A stretch of DNA of 12,221 nucleotides from Alphaproteobacteria bacterium (lineage in GTDB: Bacteria; Pseudomonadota; Alphaproteobacteria; UBA7887). Below the pieces are notes generated by a model, which was not told where the DNA came from, made no database searches, and saw only the letters and a program-made list of their open reading frames with translations. How positions within the stretch are numbered: position 1 is the stretch's first letter; each line of letters begins with the position of its first letter. The stretch lies in NCBI GenBank assembly GCA_028289725.1, contig JANQOH010000419.1:1-12221 (forward strand), read 5' to 3'. Position numbers and translations under genes: made by a program. Below are positions 6,516-12,109 of the stretch, piece by piece.

Positions 6516-7136
6516 TCAGCTCTTTGACAGAGACGGACTGAGATACTCCGGCATCAACTCCGAGCAGCAATTCAATTCGGGTTTTACGAAGCCATCAATA
6601 CGAATGGTCGAGTCGTCGAGGAAAACGTATCGGGGGACCACCATATTCTTCGGCGCGGGTCCTTTGCGAACGCGACCCGATGTGTCGTAGTGCGAGGAAC
6701 AACAAACGCAGTACCATCCGTCATGCTCGCCCTCGTTACCGTATGGAACGCAGGGGAGGTGGGTGCAGAGCCCAACCATCACCAGCCATGGGTCTCGGAC
6801 CACGCGCTCGAAATCGCTCTGCGGGTGTCTTAGAACGCCAATGGGTGTGCTACGCGCCGCTTCGATTTCTTGTGGCGTCCGCGCGCGAATGAAGATCGGC
6901 TTTCCTTGCCACACCACGGTCTTCGTCTGGCCTGTCTGGATCGCGGAAATGTCGATTCCCTCGGTCGCCAAGGCGATTGCGTCTTGAGCAGGGTTCATTT
7001 GATCGATGAGGGGCCAACTCGCGGCGAGCGCGCCGATGCCAGCCATCGCGCCAGTGGCCTGGTACAGGAAGTCGCGGCGTGTGGTCTTTGCATCGACCGG
7101 GCCCGGAATCGCATCTCTGGCGACAAACTCGGTCAT
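6516..7136 (-). CDS. Second Rieske protein with altered cluster ligands (PetA paralogue or xenologue)
   Basis: A 206-residue protein from an ATG at 7136 with GAGGGGAG about eight bases upstream. It has the Tat motif TRRDFLY (19-25), one membrane helix, and about 69% identity to PetA over 163 aligned residues by hand count. Loop 1 reads C124-T-H126-L-P-C129. Loop 2 reads C143-V-C145-C146-S-S-H149, where PetA has C-P-C-H-G-S-H, so the second histidine ligand is replaced by C146. The disulfide cysteines, the Y-D-T-S-G after loop 2 and the Pro loop GPAPKNM remain. Outside the loops most changes are conservative and the frame is intact, which speaks against simple decay. About 26 extra residues (181-206, containing a Cys-Cys pair at 190-191) follow the point where PetA ends. 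It could join petABC transcription. It may be a redox variant, an assembly competitor, or a copy losing function. Confidence 0.9.
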   Translation of the reverse strand: MTEFVARDAIPGPVDAKTTRRDFLYQATGAMAGIGALAASWPLIDQMNPAQDAIALATEGIDISAIQTGQTKTVVWQGKPIFIRARTPQEIEAARSTPIGVLRHPQSDFERVVRDPWLVMVGLCTHLPCVPYGNEGEHDGWYCVCCSSHYDTSGRVRKGPAPKNMVVPRYVFLDDSTIRIDGFVKPELNCCSELMPEYLSPSLSKS

Positions 7137-7250
7137 TGGTCGTTCTCCCCTCAGGCGCGATAAGGCGCGGAAACGCAAGCCCCATTGCCCTAAAGTACCC
7201 AAATATATGGACCTTGTTGTAGGCACACACAACCGAACCGGGAAAGTTCA
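7137..7250. promoter_or_regulatory. Divergent promoter region of Rieske-2 and trmL, homologous to that of petA
   Basis: This 114-bp gap resembles the 117-bp gap between petA and the trmL relic. Read toward the Rieske gene, both contain TATAT followed by a (C/A)TTTAG-like stretch or similar, then GGGGC and CCGCGCCTT in the same order and nearly the same spacing. For Rieske-2 a weak promoter can be drawn with TTGTGT (7232-7227) and TATATT (7207-7202), 19 bp apart. I found no convincing -35/-10 pair for trmL and no strong ribosome binding site before its GTG, although GGGAAAG occurs about 6 bases upstream. Confidence 0.45.
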
Positions 7251-7709
7251 GTGAGGCTTGCTCTTTACGAACCTGATATCGCGCCGAACGCGGGGGCCAT
7301 GATGCGTCTTTGCGCGTGTCTTGGGGTCGCAATGGACGTGATCGAGCCGTGTGGTTTCGTTCTGAACGATCGAAAATTGCGCCGGGCCGGGATGGACTAT
7401 TTGGACCGGCTCGACCTGTCGCGGCACGATTCGTGGGATGCGTACTGGGGCCAAGGGCGAAGCGGGCGCGTGATCCTTCTGACCACGAAGGCGGAGCAGG
7501 TGTACACCGCGTTTGAATTCAAGCCGACCGACACGCTGTTGATGGGCCGTGAAACGGCCGGTGTGCCCGATGCCGTGCATGACGCGGTGGATGCGCGCGT
7601 GCGCATCCCGATCGCGCCGGAGATGCGCTCGCTCAACGTTGCGCTGGCGGCGGCCATGGTGCTAGGGGAAGCGCTGCGCCAAACTGGCGGCTTTTCGTCA
7701 GAGCGTTAA
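7251..7709 (+). CDS. trmL: tRNA (cytidine(34)-2'-O)-methyltransferase, SPOUT family
   Basis: A 152-residue protein from a GTG start. TrmL uses S-adenosylmethionine to methylate the 2'-O of the wobble nucleotide of certain tRNA-Leu species. Family features are the N-terminal LALYEPDIAPNAGAMMRLC (3-21), the SPOUT knot segments LLMGRETAGVPDAV (96-109) and IPIAPEMRSLNVALAAAMVL (interrupted here; 119-138), and C-terminal EALRQ. Length matches the minimal TrmL/YibK family, which lacks extra RNA-binding domains. hemF begins 9 bp after its stop, so the two are co-transcribed. Alternative assignments in the SpoU group (TrmH, RlmB) are longer. This copy is intact, whereas a broken trmL start lies at 6419; it may therefore have replaced the resident gene. 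Confidence 0.92.
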   Translation: MRLALYEPDIAPNAGAMMRLCACLGVAMDVIEPCGFVLNDRKLRRAGMDYLDRLDLSRHDSWDAYWGQGRSGRVILLTTKAEQVYTAFEFKPTDTLLMGRETAGVPDAVHDAVDARVRIPIAPEMRSLNVALAAAMVLGEALRQTGGFSSER

Positions 7710-7714
7710 GGAGA
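7708..7714 (+). promoter_or_regulatory. Ribosome binding site of hemF overlapping the trmL stop
   Basis: AAGGAGA overlaps the last two bases of the trmL TAA stop and lies 4 nt before the GTG at 7719. This fixes a GTG start for hemF and suggests coupling with trmL translation. Confidence 0.75.
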
Positions 7715-7718
7715 CATT

Positions 7719-8576
7719 GTGAGCGACACTGATCCCGTCGAGCGACAAAAGGCAGAGGCCCGCGCATGGTTCGAAGAGCTGCGCGACAAGATTTGCGCCG
7801 CGTTCGAATCGCTAGAGGACGAACTGTCGGCGGGGCCCAACACGGATCGTGCGGCGGGACGGTTCGAACGAACGCCGTGGCAACGCCCGCAAGGCGGCGG
7901 CGGGGTGATGTCCGTGATGCGCGGGCGCGTGTTCGAAAAGGTCGGCGTCAATGTCTCGACCGTCCACGGCGAATTCTCGGAACAGTTCCGGGCGCAAATA
8001 CCGGGTGCCGATCAAGACCCTCGCTTCTGGGCAAGCGGTATTTCCTTGGTGGCGCATATGTGTTCGCCGCTGGTTCCGGCGGTTCATATGAATACCCGGC
8101 ACATCGTCACGACCAAGTCGTGGTTCGGCGGCGGCGGTGATCTAACGCCGATGTTTCCCGACGATGCGGATACCGAAAGCTTCCACGCCGCGTTCAAAGC
8201 CGCGTGTGACAAACATGACCCAACCTATTACCCGCGTTACAAAAAATGGTGCGACGAATATTTCTACTTGCCGCATCGCGACGAACCGCGTGGCGTCGGC
8301 GGCATCTTCTATGACAATTTGGAAGGCGATTGGGATGCGAACTTCGCTTTCACGCGCGACGTTGGTCTCGCGTTTTTAGAGGCTTATCCAAAAATCGTTA
8401 GGCGGCATATGAACGATCCGTGGACGGCGGAACAGCGCGAACACCAGCTCATCCGACGCGGCCGCTATGTCGAGTTCAACTTGTTACATGACCGCGGCAC
8501 AAAGTTCGGTCTCATGACCGGCGGCAACACCGAAGCGATCCTGATGTCGATGCCGCCCGAGGTGAAATGGCCATAA
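7719..8576 (+). CDS. hemF: Oxygen-dependent coproporphyrinogen III oxidase
   Basis: A 285-residue soluble enzyme that uses O2 to decarboxylate coproporphyrinogen III to protoporphyrinogen IX in heme synthesis. Conserved segments are R-G-x-V-F-E-K-V-G-V-N-V-S near 69-80, SLVAHMCSPLVPAVHMNTR (109-127), WFGGGGDLTP (135-144), EPRGVGGIFYDNL (189-201) and RRGRYVEFNLLHDRGTKFGL (246-265). It ends EVKWP; compared with enterobacterial HemF the tail is short, which I believe is usual for alphaproteobacteria. Translation starts at GTG behind AAGGAGA. The last 96 bp (8481-8576) are repeated at 9240-9335 with mostly silent differences, so its 3' end lies at a recombination scar. It provides heme precursors for the nearby bc1 cytochromes; an oxygen requirement fits an aerobic or facultative organism. 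Confidence 0.96.
   Translation: MSDTDPVERQKAEARAWFEELRDKICAAFESLEDELSAGPNTDRAAGRFERTPWQRPQGGGGVMSVMRGRVFEKVGVNVSTVHGEFSEQFRAQIPGADQDPRFWASGISLVAHMCSPLVPAVHMNTRHIVTTKSWFGGGGDLTPMFPDDADTESFHAAFKAACDKHDPTYYPRYKKWCDEYFYLPHRDEPRGVGGIFYDNLEGDWDANFAFTRDVGLAFLEAYPKIVRRHMNDPWTAEQREHQLIRRGRYVEFNLLHDRGTKFGLMTGGNTEAILMSMPPEVKWP
8481..8576 (+). repeat. 3' end of hemF, repeated at 9240-9335
   Basis: These 32 codons including the stop match 9240-9335 at 83 of 96 positions, with an uninterrupted run of 32 identical bases. Of 13 differences one changes an amino acid (K to N near the end); the rest are silent, including TAA against TAG. The two copies are direct repeats 663 bp apart, enclosing the low-GC segment. 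Confidence 0.9.
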
Positions 8577-8600
8577 GTTCGGAGATCTTCTAATGTGACC

Positions 8601-9032
8601 TCAGCCATACCTAAGGTCCTCGATTACAGTCTTTTCTTTAGTTACAAACATAATAATCTTCGTCGTGTGAGTTAGCTGGTAGTACCACCAATTCTCAAAC
8701 AAAGAAGTAAAATGCGACCGAGGGGGGTGATAATACATTTCTATCATGAACGGTTCTTCCAGGCGAAGTTCTGCATAGGTCCACCTAGTCTTTTGAAAAC
8801 AAGTAACATCTGTGTAACCTAGAAAAAGTAGATTGCGCTCGCAGAATTTATAAGGGGTATCCAAAGGTACCTCAGTAAAATCGACCTTTGCCAGTATGGC
8901 GTCAAAATAGGATTTTCTATCTTCCCAGATGTTCTTTTCGATATAATGTCTCGCAATTTGATCAGTGATAATTAAGCTGAAAAATATAAGGGCACCATAT
9001 TTTAATTTTTTTTTCATTGGCGACGACCACAT
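8601..9032 (-). CDS. Hypothetical membrane-anchored protein in a low-GC segment
   Basis: I do not recognise this 143-residue protein. From the ATG at 9032 it reads MWSSPMKKKLKYGALIFF; a start at 9017 (MKKKLKYG) is also possible. A lysine-rich N-terminus and a hydrophobic stretch at about 12-22 suggest a signal anchor or signal peptide. The rest is rich in aromatic residues (WTYAELRLEEPFMIEMYYH, FENWWYYQLTH) and has two cysteines, at FCERN and TCFQK. Local GC is about 30-42% in the 60-bp lines I counted, against about 58% in hemF. This, and its place between the two hemF ends, point to recent acquisition. No strong ribosome binding site is seen; AGGGA lies 11 nt before the ATG at 9032. It converges on hemF with 24 bp between stops. 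Its codon use is AT-rich throughout, so expression is uncertain. Confidence 0.6.
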   Translation of the reverse strand: MWSSPMKKKLKYGALIFFSLIITDQIARHYIEKNIWEDRKSYFDAILAKVDFTEVPLDTPYKFCERNLLFLGYTDVTCFQKTRWTYAELRLEEPFMIEMYYHPPRSHFTSLFENWWYYQLTHTTKIIMFVTKEKTVIEDLRYG

Positions 9033-9239
9033 GGAAATTTATGTCCCTTTTTGTGCGTGCCATCTAGTATCCGAGCCCATTGTACTCTTCACCTGTTCGT
9101 AAATCGGTTTGTGGTGCCGGCGCGCAAGGTGCGCGTTCTTCGGAATAGCTTTCGGATGTAGGGCCACTCGGTGAGCGTCGAAGTATAGATTAACCATTGT
9201 ACCAATATTTCCGGGCCCGCTTTTGAATTTCTTGAAGAC
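9033..9239. other. Stretch without a supportable gene upstream of the hypothetical protein
   Basis: Short overlapping minus-strand frames are open here (to about 9250 and 9289), but they run into the antisense of the hemF relic and resemble no family I know. The only structure seen is CGCGCA-AGG-TGCGCG (9121-9135), a perfect 6-bp inverted repeat without a following T run on the plus strand. The segment presumably holds any promoter of the hypothetical gene and the right-hand recombination junction just before 9240. Confidence 0.4.
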
Positions 9240-9335
9240 CTGCTGCACGACCGGGGCACCAAGTTCGGTCTCATGACCGGCGGCAACACCGAGGCGATTC
9301 TGATGTCGATGCCGCCTGAGGTAAATTGGCCGTAG
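9240..9335 (+). pseudogene. Relic of a hemF 3' end
   Basis: The frame reads LLHDRGTKFGLMTGG-NTEAILMSMPPEVNWP followed by TAG. It is the C-terminal 31 residues of HemF with a single K-to-N change from the intact protein. Upstream of 9240 similarity stops abruptly and there is no start, so it cannot be a gene. The silent character of nearly all differences means the two copies diverged while both were functional HemF ends in different genomes, then were brought together. Ten bases separate its stop from the convergent cca stop, so it probably marks the original end of the resident hemF. Confidence 0.85.
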
Positions 9336-9345
9336 GGAATGTGCG

Positions 9346-10590
9346 CTAGCCGTCCGGCGCGCGCTTCGCCAACAAGCTATCCAAGAACGCCAGGGCTTCG
9401 TCTCGGCCGGCGCGGTAATCGCCGTCTTCCCACCACGCCTCGACCTCGCTTAGCAAGCGCCCGACCTCTGGCCCGGCCTCAATGCCGCGTTCGACCAAGT
9501 CTCGGCCTTGCACCGGCAGGCTGACGCCATGCCAATCGCCGGCAAGAGTCAGGAGGCGTTTAAAGTCCGCCGCCGCGTCATGGCCCGTATCGACACGAGC
9601 GAGCACGGCGAAATCGTGAAACCGTTCGCGGCCCAGGCGACGAAGCGCACGGCGGGCGGTGCGATCGTCCATGGACAGGTCGAACGGGGACGCGGGTGAG
9701 ACGAGTGCGACCAGCCGTTCGCGATCCGCGCGCGACAAGCGCAAACGCTCGGCCAGACTTTCGGGACCGCCGCTGACGATGGCGGCGAGGCGGCGAACGG
9801 CCGACGCCTCTTCAAGCGCGGTCTCGATCGCGACGAGTCCGCTCAAACGGTCCCGCCAGTCTTGGCGCGCATCGGGCACCACGTGGCTCAGCACGCCATG
9901 CTCCACCATAAGATCGAGCGCTGGCACCGGATCCGGTGCGGCGAGCAGTTTCAAGAGCTCGGCCTGCACGCGCTCGCCGGAAAGATTCTCCAGTTTGGAT
10001 GCGAACGCGCGGCAGGCGTCAATCGCCTCGGCATCGGCCGGCGGCCTGCCGTACCACGCGAAGAAGCGGAAGAACCGCAGCAGGCGCAGCACGTCTTCCT
10101 CGATGCGCCGCCGCGCCTCGCCCACAAAGCGGACGCGCCCGGCGGCCAAGTCCGCGCGCCCGTCAAACGGGTCGTAGAGCGTGCCGTCGCGATCGCAGAA
10201 CATGGCGTTGAACGTCAGGTCGCGCCGCGCCGCGTCTTCCAGCCAATCATCGGTAAAGGCAACGCGCGCATGGCGGCCGAAGGTCTCGACATCGCGCCGC
10301 AAAGTCGTGACTTCAAGCGCGCGCCCGTGTGACACGGCGGTCACCGTGCCATGCGCGATCCCCGTCGGCACCGCCTTGATATCCGCGTTCTCCAGAAGGT
10401 TCACGACGGTTTCGGGCGAATCGGCGGTCGCGAGGTCGATGTCTTTAACCGGTTGGTTCGCCACCGCGTCGCGAACGCAACCGCCGACAAAGCGGACCGT
10501 TGAACCGTTGGCGCTCAGTGCATCGAGCACCGCGATCGTCGACGAGGCGGTCATCCAATCTTGCGGGGCGATACGACCGCTCGGCGTCAT
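9346..10590 (-). CDS. cca: CCA tRNA nucleotidyltransferase / poly(A) polymerase family protein
   Basis: A 414-residue class II nucleotidyltransferase. The head domain shows RFVGGCVRD (33-41), the metal-binding DID of VKDIDLAT (50-52) and the T-x-L-R-R-D segment at about 96-100. The neck has ARRDLTFNAM (121-130), DPFDGRADLAAGRVRFVG (140-157) and the E-x-D-x-L-R-x-L-R-F-x-R-F helix (about 164-177). The helical C-terminal body is less conserved. It adds or repairs the 3' CCA of tRNA, which fits a genome in which not all tRNA genes encode CCA; poly(A) polymerase activity cannot be excluded by sequence alone. It starts 22 bp after the DUF6111 stop and is the last gene of the leftward operon. The ribosome binding site is weak (GGGGCG), suggesting dependence on upstream translation. 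It converges on the hemF relic with 10 bp between. Confidence 0.9.
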   Translation of the reverse strand: MTPSGRIAPQDWMTASSTIAVLDALSANGSTVRFVGGCVRDAVANQPVKDIDLATADSPETVVNLLENADIKAVPTGIAHGTVTAVSHGRALEVTTLRRDVETFGRHARVAFTDDWLEDAARRDLTFNAMFCDRDGTLYDPFDGRADLAAGRVRFVGEARRRIEEDVLRLLRFFRFFAWYGRPPADAEAIDACRAFASKLENLSGERVQAELLKLLAAPDPVPALDLMVEHGVLSHVVPDARQDWRDRLSGLVAIETALEEASAVRRLAAIVSGGPESLAERLRLSRADRERLVALVSPASPFDLSMDDRTARRALRRLGRERFHDFAVLARVDTGHDAAADFKRLLTLAGDWHGVSLPVQGRDLVERGIEAGPEVGRLLSEVEAWWEDGDYRAGRDEALAFLDSLLAKRAPDG

Positions 10591-10612
10591 GATCGCGCAC
10601 GCCCCGGCCTGT

Positions 10613-10888
10613 TCATCGTACGGTGTGGCCTGGGACGATCTCTCCGTCTTCGAAACGCGGCGGCACGTAGACCCCGCCCGGTTCCTCGCCGGTCGTGAAG
10701 GCGAGCACGAAGAAGCTAGAGATCATCAGCACCAGGCCAGCGATCGCCAACCACACCCATGGCCCTTCGGTGAGGTCCAAGCCCGGCGCGCCACGGGCCA
10801 CCGCGCGGCGGTGGGCGAGGTAGCGCCAGCCCAAATAGACGGCGATCGGCAAGAGCAAAAGAAGCAGGCGTAACAAGACGGTACTCAA
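10613..10888 (-). CDS. DUF6111-like small membrane protein
   Basis: A 91-residue protein. The start is TTG at 10888, which overlaps the stop of the Nudix gene (TTGA). An AGGAG at 10898-10894, 5 nt away, supports it, and the only in-frame ATG downstream would fall within the second helix. Two hydrophobic helices are visible: VLLRLLLLLLPIAVYLGW (4-21) and PWVWLAIAGLVLMISSFFVL (43-62), separated by a basic cytoplasmic loop (RRAVARG). The C-terminal tail GGVYVPPRFEDGEIVPGH is the conserved part of the family as I remember it. Its function is unknown. Its position between a CoA-pyrophosphatase-type Nudix gene and cca is a recurrent alphaproteobacterial arrangement. Confidence 0.75.
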   Translation of the reverse strand: MSTVLLRLLLLLLPIAVYLGWRYLAHRRAVARGAPGLDLTEGPWVWLAIAGLVLMISSFFVLAFTTGEEPGGVYVPPRFEDGEIVPGHTVR

Positions 10889-11508
10889 AATGTCTCCTGA
10901 AGCACTTCGTGGAGGTTGACCAACATGCGCGCGGTTGCGCCCCAGATGTATCTGTCTTCGAAGGGCAGCACGTAGAACTCGCGGCGCTCACCGCGGCGGA
11001 CTGCCATGCGCCGCTCGTGATTGCTCGGGTCGAGCACGAAGTCGAGCGGCACTTCGAAAGCTTCCGCGACTTCGAAGCTGTCGAGCGTCAGTGCCGCGAT
11101 TTCAAACGGCGCATCGATCACGCCGACGACCGGAACAACGCTAAAACCGGTCCCGGTCATGCAGGTGTCCAAACACCCCACCACTTCGATCTGCGCGCGC
11201 GCGAGGCCGATTTCTTCTTCGGTTTCGCGGAGGGCCGTTTCGACCGCATCGCGATCATGCGGTTCGGTGCGGCCGCCCGGAAAACTGATTTGCCCCGCGT
11301 GATCGGTCAAATGCTCAGTGCGCTGGGTCAGCAGCACCGTCATGCCGGCCGGGCGATCAATGAGCGGCACCAGCACCGCGGCCGATCTCGAACGCGCCGC
11401 GGCCGCGCCGTTGAACAGCGGGTCCTTGTCGCTCTCCGTGGCGAGGGAGGCGGGGATCACGCGGTTCACGGTTCGTTGGGCCACCTTTTGGGTGACGAAG
11501 CTGCGCAT
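10885..11508 (-). CDS. Nudix hydrolase, CoA pyrophosphatase type
   Basis: A 207-residue protein from an ATG at 11508 whose first bases overlap the DUF1285 stop (TGATG). Longer reading upstream would run into that gene. Residues 59-79 (LLTQRTEHLTDHAGQISFPGG) match the signature that marks the CoA-pyrophosphatase branch of the superfamily. The Nudix box follows at 78-101, ending ALRETEEEIGL, with the R-E-x-x-E-E metal-binding core. Such enzymes hydrolyse CoA or acyl-CoA to phosphopantetheine derivatives and 3',5'-ADP, probably as housecleaning; substrate choice here is inferred from the signature. The C-terminal YIWGATARML segment is also typical. It is the second gene in the DUF1285-Nudix-DUF6111-cca operon, with overlapping starts and stops on both sides. 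Confidence 0.9.
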   Translation of the reverse strand: MRSFVTQKVAQRTVNRVIPASLATESDKDPLFNGAAAARSRSAAVLVPLIDRPAGMTVLLTQRTEHLTDHAGQISFPGGRTEPHDRDAVETALRETEEEIGLARAQIEVVGCLDTCMTGTGFSVVPVVGVIDAPFEIAALTLDSFEVAEAFEVPLDFVLDPSNHERRMAVRRGERREFYVLPFEDRYIWGATARMLVNLHEVLQETF

Positions 11509-12071
11509 CAGGTCTCGTCTTCCACCGGTCCGAGCGGGAACAAGGTCCCGCCGCTCCATACGCCCAGCATATGGGTGTCATCGTCCTCAACGGCGAGGTC
11601 GACCAGGTCATAGAAGACCGCGCGGGTGATCAGCGCCTCAAGCCCGGGCCGAATCAGGACATAAGGCGACGGTTCACCGGTCGCTGCGTCGAATGCGAAT
11701 CGGAGCGGATGATCGGGTCCTGCTTCCACGGTCTCATCCAGATTCGTGCGGAAACAGAGGTTCTGTGCGCAACCCGTTCCAGAGACAGTCATTTCCACCG
11801 CCACGAAGGGCGCGTCGTCGACTCGAATGCGGGCTTTTTCGACCGGCGTTTGGAGCCAATAATCACCGGTTTCGTCGCGCCGCAAAACCGACGCGAACAG
11901 TTTCACCAGCGGTTTGCGGCCTATCGGCGAACCGTGATAGAACCACGTGCCATCGCGACCGATTCGGATATCGATGTCGCCGCAAAGGAACGGGCCGGTC
12001 TCACCAGATTCATCCGGCCCAGAGGGGGGTGCGGCATCGCGCGTCAGACGTTCGAACGGTTTCGATTCCAT
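11508..12071 (-). CDS. DUF1285 family protein
   Basis: A 187-residue soluble protein if started at 12071 (MESKPFERLTRDAAP); an in-frame ATG at 12110 would add 13 residues and overlap the start of the divergent ATPase gene, so I prefer 12071. Family features are CGDIDIRIGRDGTWFYHGSPI (interrupted here) followed by RKPLVKLFASVLRRDETGDYWLQTP-VEKARIRVDDAPF, then FRTNLDETVEAGPDHPLRF and PYVLIRPGLEALITRAVFYDLV. The biochemical role of DUF1285 is not established. It has no signal peptide or membrane segment. It heads the leftward operon; its TGA overlaps the Nudix ATG. The ribosome binding site is poor (ACCGGG just before the ATG), so the exact start is uncertain. Confidence 0.85.
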   Translation of the reverse strand: MESKPFERLTRDAAPPSGPDESGETGPFLCGDIDIRIGRDGTWFYHGSPIGRKPLVKLFASVLRRDETGDYWLQTPVEKARIRVDDAPFVAVEMTVSGTGCAQNLCFRTNLDETVEAGPDHPLRFAFDAATGEPSPYVLIRPGLEALITRAVFYDLVDLAVEDDDTHMLGVWSGGTLFPLGPVEDET

Positions 12072-12109
12072 CCCGGTAACGTTAAACCAAAGCACGGGCT
12101 TGATACACA
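12072..12109. promoter_or_regulatory. Very short divergent promoter region
   Basis: Only 38 bp separate the DUF1285 start (12071, -) from the ATPase start (12110, +). The stretch holds an 8-bp palindrome, TAACGTTA (12077-12084). No clear -35/-10 pair is visible for either direction, so promoters probably lie partly inside the coding starts, and transcription of the two sides is likely to interfere or be co-regulated. Confidence 0.4.

Larger units (their letters stand above)
6498..9239. other. Probable replacement block from a related alphaproteobacterium (Rieske-2, trmL, hemF, low-GC gene)
   Basis: The left edge interrupts a trmL relic (6419-about 6497) and the right edge meets a hemF relic (9240-9335). 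The relics lie in the order and orientation expected of a resident trmL-hemF pair whose middle was replaced by a block with its own complete trmL-hemF and the divergent Rieske gene. Differences to the relics are mainly silent, as between orthologues of related species. No integrase, transposase or terminal inverted repeats are visible. A local tandem duplication followed by divergence is the alternative. Edge positions are approximate to a few tens of bases. Confidence 0.55.

Noticed and set aside
6320..6541. Plus-strand frame of 73 codons including the trmL relic as a real small gene
   Set aside because: Its first 33 codons look like intergenic DNA, the trmL similarity starts only at the GTG at 6419, and it lacks the SPOUT knot needed for activity.
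8520..8576. hemF as a C-terminally truncated gene because it ends about 20 residues before enterobacterial HemF
   Set aside because: Both the intact gene and the independently diverged relic end at the same W-P-stop, so the short end is native to this lineage.
9039..9289. Two overlapping minus-strand frames of 66-69 codons between the hypothetical gene and the hemF relic
   Set aside because: They extend into the antisense of the hemF end, overlap each other and match no family I know, so they are not supported as genes.
8481..9335. Phage or genomic-island attachment site at the hemF 3' end
   Set aside because: The direct repeats resemble attL/attR, but no integrase or other element gene lies between them, the repeats differ at 13 positions in a silent-codon pattern, and a matching trmL scar on the other side is better explained by block replacement.
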